Source: JBEKIK01 sp050013075
GTDB taxonomy: Bacteria; Planctomycetota; Planctomycetia; Pirellulales; Thermoguttaceae
Reading direction: 5' to 3'
Length of the DNA stretch: 64,000 nt
NCBI GenBank assembly: GCA_050013075.1
Contig: JBEKFZ010000011.1
Location: forward strand, 10,521-74,520
The notes under the pieces were generated by a model, which saw only the letters and a list, made by a program, of their open reading frames with translations, was not told the origin of the DNA and searched no databases. Shown in pieces: positions 49,895 to 59,600 of this stretch. The position numbers and the translations under genes are program-made. Numbering within the stretch: the stretch's first letter is position 1; each line of letters opens with the position of its first letter.

Positions 49895-51964
49895 TTAAAA
49901 CAAAAATCGAAGAAAGTCCAATCCGATCACGTACAGCATCAAACCGATGAGGAATACCAACCCAATTAGGGAAAGCCCGATTTGCACTCTTTCGTCGGCC
50001 GGTTTACCGCGTATTCCTTCGTAAGCCAGGAATATCAAATGACCGCCATCCAGTAGCGGAATGGGCAAGAGATTCAACACGGCCAGGTTCGCACTCAGAA
50101 AGGTTAAAAACAGCAGCAATTTGGCCGGGCCTTGCTGAGCCGCTTGACCGGCCATCATGGCTATCGATCCCGGTCCGGCTAATTCCGTAAATGATATTTG
50201 CGTGCCTAGTTTGCGTACAATCTGGATGACCAGCGTCAAGTAGTACCAAGTTTCCTCGGCGCCCAAATTTGCCGCCTGGGCAAAGGACTGCGCCTTTACC
50301 ATCGATGCCTGCGGCTCGAAGATGAAACCCCGATCGGGATTGAACCAGTCGGCGGCGTCTTCAGTCTTGAGTTTTACCTTCCGGTTGTTATTAAGCGTCA
50401 ATTCCACTTGACTGTCCGGCAGAACCATTTGTATCACATAAAAAAATAAGGGCCAGTTGGGATTCTTTTCGTCGAAGGGAATCGGTTTTTTTAATTGTGC
50501 GAGTTTTTTCCCATCCCGGCCGGTATCCGGGGAAATGATAATCGCTTTTCGGATTATCTCGTCGGGTTTGATTCCCGCCTTTTCGGCCGGGCTGCCGGAA
50601 ATCACCCGATCCACCTTGTTGAGCACCCGATAGGCAACGCCCAACTCCGGGATGGAAAGCGGATTGTTTTCCCTTATGGGCTGCTCGTACCAATCCGCGC
50701 GGCGGAGCGCGACCGGTATGTCGAGCGGCGAGCCGTCGCGCTGGACGGTCAAGGTAATCGTTTCGCCGGCGCGGCGGCGCAACTGATCCGGCAACAACAT
50801 GGGATCATCCACTGGCTTACCGTCTATCTTCAGTATGCGGTCATGGGCCTTTATTCCCGCCAGCGCCGCCGGCGAACCGTCCTGGACCGCCGCGATCTCG
50901 CCCATTGTCATCACTAATCCCAGGGTGTGCATGGGTTGGGGCGGCACCGTAACATCGACCAGCTTGGATGTTTCCAGTACATCTTGTTTTTTATCGTCAA
51001 CCGGCACGGTACATTCGACCGTCAATTGCAGAAGTTTATCCCGATGTTCGGCCAGGTAGGCGTTCAACTCCGGAAAATTCTCCACCTTAACGCCGTCGAT
51101 CATCACGATCCTGTCGCCGTTTTGCAGAGCCGGTTTTGCCTGGGCGGCCGCCGAGCCGGGAATAGCAAATAAACCTTCTTTCCTCAAAACGGCAATACAT
51201 GGATTGCTGATTCCTATTGATGGATACCCGAGGATTCGATCGGGATGGACGATGAAATTAAGCAGTTCTTTTACTCCCGGCCGTTTAATCGCCATTGTCA
51301 CGCCGTTGTCGATATCACCCACCGTGACATTCTTTTGCAGGTCTTGAAATCTTGCCACTTTTTTGCCGGCGATTTCGACGATTTTGTCGCCGGGCCGGAG
51401 TCCCGCCCGCCAGGCGGCTTCGCCGGGAAACATGAGGCCCACTCCGCACAGGATTTGCTCCACGCCGATGTAATACGCCGCCATGGACATAATGAAGGCG
51501 AAGATCACGTTCATAATCACGCCCGCCGAAATGATCGCCATCCGCTTGGGCACGCTTTTGGCAAGATAACTGCGGGGATCGTAAAGGGCCTGCTCCGCGG
51601 CAGCCAAATCCAGGCCTTCGCCCAATTGCTTATCGCCGGATTCCTTGGACGAAGAATCGGCCGATACATTTTCTCCGGGCTGTTGCAGTTTGGCACGCTC
51701 GATCTCGGCCCGCAACCGGCTGGGATTGTCTTCCTGGCCGAGCATCTTCACATATCCGCCCAGGGGCAAAACGCCGATGCCGTACTCGGTTTCGCCGCGG
51801 CGGAACTTGCACAGTTTCCACCCGCCGATATCGAAACCGAGGTAGAATTTCTCGCACTTCACGCCGCACAGCTTGGCTACGATAAAATGCCCCAACTCGT
51901 GGACAAAAATCACGAAACCCAAGGCCACGGCGACAATCACGCCCAATCCTATGTAATACAACAA
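49895..51964 (-). CDS. rseP: Site-2 protease RseP, enlarged
   Basis: This intramembrane zinc metalloprotease has HELGHFIVAK in the first membrane helix and the third metal ligand in LLDGGHLIFLAYEG near the C-terminus. At least two PDZ-like domains lie between (around VGLMFPGEAAWRAGLRPGDK and GSPAALAGIKAHDRILKIDG). At about 689 residues it is much longer than the usual 420-450. The preferred start is TTG at 51964, seven bases after AGGAGG, overlapping the dxr end by 16 bases; a TTG at 51988 is also open. By family knowledge it cleaves anti-sigma factors or remnant signal peptides. Confidence 0.92.
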   Translation of the reverse strand: MLYYIGLGVIVAVALGFVIFVHELGHFIVAKLCGVKCEKFYLGFDIGGWKLCKFRRGETEYGIGVLPLGGYVKMLGQEDNPSRLRAEIERAKLQQPGENVSADSSSKESGDKQLGEGLDLAAAEQALYDPRSYLAKSVPKRMAIISAGVIMNVIFAFIMSMAAYYIGVEQILCGVGLMFPGEAAWRAGLRPGDKIVEIAGKKVARFQDLQKNVTVGDIDNGVTMAIKRPGVKELLNFIVHPDRILGYPSIGISNPCIAVLRKEGLFAIPGSAAAQAKPALQNGDRIVMIDGVKVENFPELNAYLAEHRDKLLQLTVECTVPVDDKKQDVLETSKLVDVTVPPQPMHTLGLVMTMGEIAAVQDGSPAALAGIKAHDRILKIDGKPVDDPMLLPDQLRRRAGETITLTVQRDGSPLDIPVALRRADWYEQPIRENNPLSIPELGVAYRVLNKVDRVISGSPAEKAGIKPDEIIRKAIIISPDTGRDGKKLAQLKKPIPFDEKNPNWPLFFYVIQMVLPDSQVELTLNNNRKVKLKTEDAADWFNPDRGFIFEPQASMVKAQSFAQAANLGAEETWYYLTLVIQIVRKLGTQISFTELAGPGSIAMMAGQAAQQGPAKLLLFLTFLSANLAVLNLLPIPLLDGGHLIFLAYEGIRGKPADERVQIGLSLIGLVFLIGLMLYVIGLDFLRFLF

Positions 51965-53112
51965 TGCAATACCTCCTGCCGAGCCCAATGGTCCATGCGG
52001 ATGACTTGGTCCAAGTCGGGCCGGGGATCGAAATTATGGTTTTCTAAAATTTTTTTACAGGTGGGAACAATTTCGTTAAAGCCCAAACGTCCTTCCAGGA
52101 AAGCGGCCACGGCGGCCTCGTTTGCCCCGTTCAGGACCGCCCCGGCCGTGCCCCCGGCCTTGGCCACCTCCAAACCAAGGCGCAATGCCTCGAAGCGCTC
52201 GAAATCGGGCGGTTCGAAACGCAAGTCCATGTTTCGCTTCCAATCCATTTTTGCGGCCACCCCTTCGCGGCGATGGGGCCAGGTCAGGGCATACTGGATG
52301 GGCAGTTTCATGTCGGGCACGCTCATCTGGGCGATTACCGACCCATCATTGTATTCTACCATCGAATGTACGATCGACTGGGGATGAATAATTACGCCGA
52401 TCTGTTCGGGCGCTAGATCGAACAACCACCGGGCTTCGATAATTTCCAGGGCTTTGTTCATCAAGGTGGCCGAATCAATGGTTACTTTCGGTCCCATCGC
52501 CCAGGTGGGATGATCCAGGGCGTCGGCCACCGAAACCCGGGCCAGTTGCTGCCGGCTATAATTTCGGAACGGCCCTCCGCTGGCGGTAAGAATTATCCGG
52601 CGAACTTCATCGCGCCGTCCGGCCTGGAGGGCCTGGAAAACCGCGCTGTGTTCGCTGTCGACGGGCAAGAGCCGGGCGTTTTTTTGCCTGGCAAGTTCAG
52701 TTACCAGCGGTCCGCCTACCACAAGGCTTTCCTTATTTGCCAAAGCAACGGTTTTGCCCGCCTCCAACGCCGCCCAAGTGCCGCGCAATCCGGCGCTGCC
52801 CACAATCGCCGATACTACAATATTGATCTCGTCGTAGGCAACTACCCGGGCAACGGCTTCAGGGCCGATCAATAACTCCACATCCGATGGCAACCCCGAC
52901 CAATCTTGCCGTTGTGCAGCCTGGGGATCGGTTACCACGATCCAACGTGGATGGAGCATTTTTGCCTGCTGCAACAATAAGGCCGTATTCCCGTGCGCGG
53001 TCAAGGCCGCTACCTGAAGCATACCCGCCGAGCCTGCAACCACCTCCAATGCGCTGCGGCCTATACTTCCTGTTGCGCCTAGCACGGCAATGCGGGTCGG
53101 GGAGTGGAGCAT
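51949..53112 (-). CDS. dxr: 1-deoxy-D-xylulose-5-phosphate reductoisomerase
   Basis: This 387-residue enzyme makes 2-C-methyl-D-erythritol 4-phosphate in the non-mevalonate isoprenoid pathway. Motifs are the NADPH-binding AVLGATGSIGRSALEVV, LANKESLVVGG, LPVDSEHSAVFQAL (metal ligands Asp and Glu), TASGGPF and MGPKVTIDSATLMNKALEII. The gene overlaps the start of rseP, a common pairing in bacteria. Confidence 0.97.
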   Translation of the reverse strand: MLHSPTRIAVLGATGSIGRSALEVVAGSAGMLQVAALTAHGNTALLLQQAKMLHPRWIVVTDPQAAQRQDWSGLPSDVELLIGPEAVARVVAYDEINIVVSAIVGSAGLRGTWAALEAGKTVALANKESLVVGGPLVTELARQKNARLLPVDSEHSAVFQALQAGRRDEVRRIILTASGGPFRNYSRQQLARVSVADALDHPTWAMGPKVTIDSATLMNKALEIIEARWLFDLAPEQIGVIIHPQSIVHSMVEYNDGSVIAQMSVPDMKLPIQYALTWPHRREGVAAKMDWKRNMDLRFEPPDFERFEALRLGLEVAKAGGTAGAVLNGANEAAVAAFLEGRLGFNEIVPTCKKILENHNFDPRPDLDQVIRMDHWARQEVLHCCIT

Positions 53113-53452
53113 GTTACAGTAGAAATTGTTGGGGGTGACAATCTAACTGCCACCCCAATGTATTGTCGATAAAGGTAAGCGATCAATTGTAAAACCAACC
53201 GCTTTTATCGGCAACCGCGATACCAACCATTTTGATCGCTACCTAACTCATAGTTTGGGTGGCAGAATCTTGTCGTTTGGGTGGTAGTTCAACTGCCACT
53301 CCGACATATTACCATTACCCCGACATAATGCCGTCAGCCCAACTTATTACTGCCATATTAACTTGTTACGGCACTATTTTCACATACAGATCAGGATTTT
53401 GGGTATAATTGAATATGTACTTAAATTACATGCTTACATAAATAAACACATC
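53113..53452. other. Gap with degenerate R8 hairpins
   Basis: In this 340-bp divergent gap between dxr and ftsH, degenerate copies of the R8 palindrome lie at 53129-53158 (TTGGGGGTGACA, AACTGCCACCCCAA) and 53275-53308 (TTTGGGTGGTAGTT, AACTGCCACTCC), with a further half-arm at 53254-53265. No gene is supported. Promoters for dxr and ftsH must lie here. Confidence 0.6.
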
Positions 53453-55522
53453 ATGGAAAATCAAACGCCGGAATCAAAACGACCTGAACGACCGCCGCAC
53501 GAACGCAGGCCCCCCCCATTGGGTGCCAACGTCATTTGGTATTTAATCCTCTTGGGCGTGGGAACGCTCTTCTTCGTCAACTATATGAGCGCCGACAACC
53601 AGGTGGAAATCCCATACATGGATCTTTGGAAACTTATCGAGCAAGGTGCACCGGGGATTAACAGCCAGGCCGCCATCAAGGTGAGCGAAGGATCCAAGGA
53701 CAAGGAAATAGTTTATCGCTATTCGAAACTCGACAAACTCCACATCGGCCCGCAGGAAATAACCGGCACGGTCACAAAGGAGGTCATTCAGCCCGAACAA
53801 CAGCACGCCGCGCCGGAAGACAACGTAACATTCCACACCGCCCGGCTCGGTCTGGAAAACGACAATAACGCCTTGTTCCAATTGCTCAAGCAAAAAGGGT
53901 TCACCAACGTCCGCGCCGAAAAGGCCCCCAGCGCCTGGCACAACTTAGTGCCGATGTTCCTATTCATGCTGCTGATCGCCGGGTTGTTCATTTTCATGAT
54001 GCGCAGACTGGGTGGGGCGGGCTCGGCCATGGCCTTCGGGCGCAGCCGCGGCAAACTATACGCCCAGGAGGAGATCGGCATCACTTTCAACGACGTCGCC
54101 GGCATCGACGAAGCGGTGGATGAACTCCGCGAGGTGGTCGATTTCCTCAAGACGCCGGAAAAATACCAGGTCCTCGGCGGCAGAATTCCCAAGGGCGTGC
54201 TCCTGGTCGGACCGCCCGGCACCGGCAAGACCCTGCTGGCCAAAGCCATAGCCGGCGAGGCCGGGGTGCCTTTTTTCAGCCTGTCGGGATCGGATTTCGT
54301 GGAGATGTTCGTGGGCGTGGGCGCGGCCCGGGTCCGCGACATGTTCCAGCAAGCCCAGGCCAAGGCCCCTTGCATCGTGTTCATCGACGAACTCGACGCG
54401 CTGGGCAAAACCCGCGGCAGCAGTATCGTGGGCGGACACGACGAGCGGGAGCAAACGCTCAATGCCCTGCTGGTCGAGATGGACGGTTTCAGTTCCAACA
54501 GCGGCGTGATCGTCATGGCCGCCACCAACCGGCCGGAAACACTCGATCCTGCCCTACTGCGGCCAGGACGGTTCGACCGCCACGTGCTCGTTGACCGGCC
54601 CGACGTCCTGGGGCGGGAAAAGATTCTGCAAGTCCACGTACAAAAGGTGAAGCTCGACAAATCGGTCGATCTGAAAGAAGTGGCAAAGATCACCCCCGGC
54701 CTTGTCGGCGCCGATCTGGCCAACCTGGTCAACGAGGCCGCCCTGCTGGCCGCCCGGGCGAACAAGTCCGCAGTGACCATGATAGAGTTCAACGAGGGAG
54801 TGGAACGAGTCATCGCCGGGCTGGAAAAACGGCAGCGCGTAATGCACGCCGACGAAAAACAACGCGTGGCCTATCACGAAAGCGCCCACGCCCTGGTGGC
54901 CTATTCCTTGCCCAATACCGACCCGGTGCACAAGGTGTCGATCATTCCCCGCGGGCTGGCCGCCTTGGGCTACACCATGCAACGGCCTGAAGGCGATCGC
55001 TACCTGCTGACGCAAAGTGAACTGCAGTCCCGCATCCAAGTGCTGCTGGCCGGAACCGTGGCCGAGGAAATTATCTACAACGACATATCCACCGGCGCGC
55101 AGAACGACCTGGAACGGGCCACCGAAATCGCCCGCAGCATGGTAATGGATTACGGCATGAGCCCCTTGGGCAGGATCACCTATCGGGAGAACCGCCGTTC
55201 GCCATTTTTGGTCGGAGCGGATGATTTCGCCCGCGACCGCAGTCACAGCGAACAGACCGCGCGTGAGATCGACGAGGAAATCCGCAAGATCGTCAATCAA
55301 TCGCTGGAAAAAGTCCGCCACGTGCTCGAAACCCGGCGCAAAGCCCTGGTGGCCATGGCCGAACGGCTGATCGAAAAGGAAGTGATCGATAACGCCGAGC
55401 TGAAAGAACTGGTCGAATCGAACTCGCCCAGTCCCATGATCGTGCCGGGCACGGATGAAACGCCAAAACGCCGCTTAACCGAAGATATTGCTCCGCCGGA
55501 GACCAAAGCGGATAGTGGTTAG
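53453..55522 (+). CDS. ftsH: ATP-dependent zinc metalloprotease FtsH
   Basis: This 689-residue membrane AAA+ protease degrades membrane and regulatory proteins. It has an N-terminal membrane helix (VIWYLILLGVGTLFFVNYMS, about 24-43), a periplasmic region, a second helix (LVPMFLFMLLIAGLFIFMMR), the AAA+ domain with GPPGTGKTLLAKAIAGEAG and CIVFIDELDALGK, the second region of homology, and the zinc site HESAHALVAY. ATG at 53453 gives MENQTPESKRPERPP; an upstream frame extension adds 30 residues without family support. The periplasmic insert is long for the family. Confidence 0.96.
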   Translation: MENQTPESKRPERPPHERRPPPLGANVIWYLILLGVGTLFFVNYMSADNQVEIPYMDLWKLIEQGAPGINSQAAIKVSEGSKDKEIVYRYSKLDKLHIGPQEITGTVTKEVIQPEQQHAAPEDNVTFHTARLGLENDNNALFQLLKQKGFTNVRAEKAPSAWHNLVPMFLFMLLIAGLFIFMMRRLGGAGSAMAFGRSRGKLYAQEEIGITFNDVAGIDEAVDELREVVDFLKTPEKYQVLGGRIPKGVLLVGPPGTGKTLLAKAIAGEAGVPFFSLSGSDFVEMFVGVGAARVRDMFQQAQAKAPCIVFIDELDALGKTRGSSIVGGHDEREQTLNALLVEMDGFSSNSGVIVMAATNRPETLDPALLRPGRFDRHVLVDRPDVLGREKILQVHVQKVKLDKSVDLKEVAKITPGLVGADLANLVNEAALLAARANKSAVTMIEFNEGVERVIAGLEKRQRVMHADEKQRVAYHESAHALVAYSLPNTDPVHKVSIIPRGLAALGYTMQRPEGDRYLLTQSELQSRIQVLLAGTVAEEIIYNDISTGAQNDLERATEIARSMVMDYGMSPLGRITYRENRRSPFLVGADDFARDRSHSEQTAREIDEEIRKIVNQSLEKVRHVLETRRKALVAMAERLIEKEVIDNAELKELVESNSPSPMIVPGTDETPKRRLTEDIAPPETKADSG

Positions 55523-55569
55523 AGTCTTTGTGTCGAGATTTGAGCGCATTTTGCGTGAATGTTTTTTTA

Positions 55570-55597
55570 TTGCAAATCGAAAATTGCAAATTTAACA
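55570..55597. repeat. 7-bp-period array after ftsH
   Basis: Four units (TTGCAAA, TCGAAAA, TTGCAAA, TTTAACA) lie in the gap after ftsH. Confidence 0.65.
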
Positions 55598-55623
55598 ATC
55601 AAAACCATTTGTGCGACTCGCCT

Positions 55624-55941
55624 TCAGCCTTCATCTTTTTTGATAAAACATGCCCAGCAGGCGCGGTAGAGAATTAAGATGAGTAATGCGGCGGCGGTGG
55701 CGGCGATAAAACCTATGGGGCTGATGGGATTGAATTGCCGGCCTTGAAGGAGCCAGGATAGGACCAAGAGTCCCATCAGGCTGCCGAGGATTCCTAAAAG
55801 CAGTGCGCCTAAGGGACTGGAGGGTTGGCGCACGGGCAGGATCAGCATGGCCAAGAGTCCGGAAAGGGTGCCGAAACCCACCCAGATCAATACTACGTTG
55901 ACCCAGTGTTGAGCCGTTTGTGAAAGTTCGAGTTCGGGCAT
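55624..55941 (-). CDS. Small membrane protein, GlsB/YeaQ-like
   Basis: This 105-residue protein has three hydrophobic helices (VVLIWVGFGTLSGLLAMLIL; LGALLLGILGSLMGLLVLSW; IGFIAATAAALLILILYRAC) and a short charged tail. The Gly-rich helix pattern resembles transglycosylase-associated (GlsB/YeaQ) proteins, a family of unknown biochemical role. The gene is convergent with ftsH. Confidence 0.7.
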   Translation of the reverse strand: MPELELSQTAQHWVNVVLIWVGFGTLSGLLAMLILPVRQPSSPLGALLLGILGSLMGLLVLSWLLQGRQFNPISPIGFIAATAAALLILILYRACWACFIKKDEG

Positions 55942-55953
55942 GGCGATAGCTGG

Positions 55954-55994
55954 ATTATGTTGGGGCGGCAGTTAAACTGCCGCCCCAACATAAT
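55954..55994. repeat. Perfect 41-bp palindrome R8
   Basis: Two perfect 20-bp arms (ATTATGTTGGGGCGGCAGTT and its complement) flank one base. It lies 13 bp upstream of the small membrane protein gene. Degenerate relatives lie upstream of ftsH at 53.1-53.3 kb. Confidence 0.92.
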
Positions 55995-56121
55995 GTTGCT
56001 TGAAAAATCCCGGAAGCTGCCGACGTCCAAAGCGTACGGCCGAGGCGGCACATTGCACCTTGGACGCCGGCAACGCCGGGCGCCGTCCCCCCAAGTAATC
56101 GACGGCAAGTGTTTCGGACGA

Positions 56122-56385
56122 TCAGGGTTGAACTGCAGCAGGGGGCGGCGACGGATAAGACGTAGACGGATTAGGATTGCTGGCTTTCATGGCGGCCGCC
56201 TCCCGAGAGAGCTTCATTTCCGGTCCGGCCGGGAAGTATTGTACGTCATCCGTCAGGTAATAGGGGCTGGGCAGGGTCTGGCCGCCGACATCGACCTGGC
56301 AGCCGGTCAGACCTAGGGCAATTAAGGCACCCATGCAAAGCAATAAGGCTCCAAAGGGGTGACGTCGTTTATTTTCACCCTTCAT
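56122..56385 (-). CDS. Small planctomycete-type lipoprotein
   Basis: This 87-residue protein has a lipoprotein signal with lipobox LGLTGC near residue 28, then VDVGGQTLPSPYYLTDDVQY and FPAGPEMKLSREAAAMK, and a Pro/Ser-rich tail. I know this sequence type only from planctomycetes, where it has no assigned function. GGAGG six bases before ATG at 56385 decides the start over an in-frame ATG at 56439. It is divergent from the CHAT gene. Confidence 0.82.
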   Translation of the reverse strand: MKGENKRRHPFGALLLCMGALIALGLTGCQVDVGGQTLPSPYYLTDDVQYFPAGPEMKLSREAAAMKASNPNPSTSYPSPPPAAVQP

Positions 56386-56651
56386 TACCCACCTCCGTGA
56401 AATTTTTGGGAACTTAACTATATTACCCATTTTTCCCAATTGTTTCTGAACACAAAATCACTCTTGCCGATACAATCGGTGCAATCGTTATCGTCAAAAT
56501 AAGGCGGACGACTTTAACGCCAATGCCGGATAGGCTAAGGGCGTAAGTTGAATGGAGAGTGCTATCCGCTGTATAATTGCCGTAATATGATAGTATTATG
56601 GAACTTATTAACGTTTGCCTGAATGATGATCCCTCTATGATTGGAGCAGGT

Positions 56652-59600
56652 ATGGATAGGCGAAATGGCACGGCCGCCGGCGGCTTGAACATAATCAACT
56701 GGCATCTTGTCGGCCTGATTGTAATGTTCATCAGTCTGTGGGTGGTTTCTTCGTCCATTTGGGCTCAGACTGGCGAACGCGGCGCGCCTAGCCCCTCGTA
56801 TTATACGGTCCTCCGCGAGTTATACGCGGGCGATTACAAGAACGCCCTGGATGGTTTTCAATCCGAGGCCCGAAGCTGTATCAAGGCCGGCCAGTCGCGC
56901 TGGATCGACTCGATCTGTTACGAGACCATGATCGGCGAATGTTACTACCAGATGGGCGTTCTGGACGAGGCGTTGAAACATTACAGTTCAGCCCTGGAGC
57001 TTTCGACTGCTTTTCCCGATTGGATGACCCAGGTGCAATTCCCGCAGCAGATTCGCGCGGCAGGCCCGCACAAGCTGTATCCCTGGGGCGCCAGTACCCG
57101 GCGCTCGGTATTGGGCTCCTATCCTTCGTCGATGTTGATCGGCCAAGGGCAGACCGTTACCGCACAGGCAAATCAGAAACTCAGCATACTGCAGCAGGCC
57201 GTTCTTTATCCCATTCGGCCGCAAGAGATTATCCGCTGCACCGCGTTGGCGATTCGCCGCCGCACGGAATTGCTGGGGCCGATATGCAAAAACGATCCTT
57301 TGACGGAAAGGGTGGCAAGCGCGTTGACGCGCCAGATAACACAGCCCAATAACTGGTCGGAAGCATGGGCCGACCTGGAGCGCGGGTTGGCGTTGATCGC
57401 GGCTGGAAAAGAAAGCCAAGGCCAGCCCTTGTTGCAGCGGTCCGTGCTTGTGGAGGGCGAATTCGACCATCCCATGACGTGCATCGCGCTATTAGAATTG
57501 GGGCGGTCGGCGCTCATGCGCGGCGAATATCCGGCGGCCTTGCAATCGTTTGAAGAGGCAACTTACTCGGCGGCCGATTATTCCGATTACGGCGTATTGG
57601 AAGAGGCCTTCCGCTACGCGGCCTTGACGCATCTGTTGACCAACCGCAAAGATTTTTACGCCCCTTTGAAAACCGCGTTCCTATGGGCAAACAAGGATTT
57701 ACGGCAGTTGCGGGCGTCGTTGGCGCTTTCCGCGGCGGAAAACTACTCAGTATTGGAACAAATCAAGGAAGCCGGCGTCATGCTCGACGACGCACGGATC
57801 GTTCTAAGCCAGCGCAGGGCAATCGCGGGCCGGCTGGGCGGACGGTTCAGTTATCTCAGTGCGCAGGTATTGTTCCAGCAAAGAAAAAATCAAGAAGGGC
57901 AAAACGCTTTCAACGCGGCGATGGATTACATGAAGCATGGATCGCGCCGCCTGCTGCAAATCGCCTTGGCCGACAATCGTTATACCAGCGGCGACGACCC
58001 TTCGCGTGTGGCGATGGATTACTATAATGAACTCCTCCGCGACCCCCTGCCCGGCGATTGGACCATGGACCCCATGGAAACCCTGGCGGTGCTGCTTGTG
58101 CCGCATCCGCTTTCGCTGGAGCATTGGTTCGAGGCCGCCATGGACCGTCGGGATTACGAAACGGCGTGGGAGATCAGCGACCGTGCGCGGCGGCATCGTT
58201 TTTTCAGTTCGCTTGAGATGGGCGGGCGATTGGAATCGCTCCGCTGGATTTTGGAAACCCCGGCCGAATTGCTCGATCAGCAAGCGCTCGTACAGCGCCA
58301 GGATTTATTATCGCACTGGCCGCAGTACGCCCAGATTTCGCAGCAGGCCCGGGCGATCCGCGCGAAACTGGCCGATATGCCTTTGGCAACCGAGGATCAG
58401 GCCCAGCGCAAAGAGCAGTCCAAATACTTGGGCGAACTATCTACGCTCAGTGCGCAACAGGAAGTCATGTTGCGGGAAATCGCGCTAAGGCGCGAGCCGG
58501 CGGCCATGATTTTCCCGCCGCAAAGAAGCATCGCGGAAATCAAAAGATCATTGCCCAAAGGTCATGCAATACTGGCTTTCTTCATCGCCAATCGACGGCT
58601 GTATAGCTTGTTGATGAGCAATTCCGATTACAGTTATTGGGAAGTCGGTTCGCCGCCGGCGCTCGTGAAACAGATCAAGGATTTTCTGCACGACATGGGG
58701 CAGTATCAGCAAAATCACGAACTGACGTTGAAGGAATTGGCCGACGGAAAATGGAATCAATCGGCCGCAAAGACCCTGGACGCGTTGTTGAAAGGGTCAC
58801 GAGCCGATTTTTCCAAATCCTTCGAGGAACTGATAATCGTGCCGGACGGAATCTTGTGGTTCCTGCCCTTCGAGGCGCTGCAAGTGACCGCGGACGGCCA
58901 ATCGCAATCGTTGATTTCCCGATTCCGCATCCATTACGCGCCGACCATATCGTTGGCAATCTCAACGCAGGCGCGGCGCCTGAAGCCGGCGGGCAATACA
59001 GCGGTAATACTGGGAAAACTCTTCCCACGCGACGATGAATCCGTGTCAAAGGCGGCTTTCGACCGCCTGGCGGCCGCCCTGCCGGGCACAGTTGCCTTGA
59101 AATCGCCTCCGCCCGGACCGACCGCGGACTACAAACTGTTTTTCGATCGCCTGATAGTCTTGGACGACCTGTCGATCAACGATCAAGACCCTTACGGCTG
59201 GACGCCGGCGCCGATCGACCGGGGCAAGTCGGGCGCAACCCTGGCCGATTGGATGGCCCTGCCCTGGGGAGGGCCTCAGCAGATCATCCTGCCCGGTTTT
59301 CACACCCCGGCCGAAGACGCCATGAAAAAACCACCCCGCGGCACGCCGGGCGATGAAGTATTTCTATCGGTGTGTGGATTAATGTCCTGCGGGGCGCGGA
59401 CGATACTGCTTAGCCGCTGGCGCACGGGCGGGCAATCGAGCTTCGACCTGGTTCGGGAATTCGCCCAGGAGTTGCCGCACACTTCGCCCTCCGACGCCTG
59501 GCAGCGGGCAGTAATGCTGGAAAGCGGCTCTCAGTTGAACCTTGAGGCCGAACCGCGAATCAAGCACGCTCAGAGCGATGAAACGCCCAAGGCGAATCAT

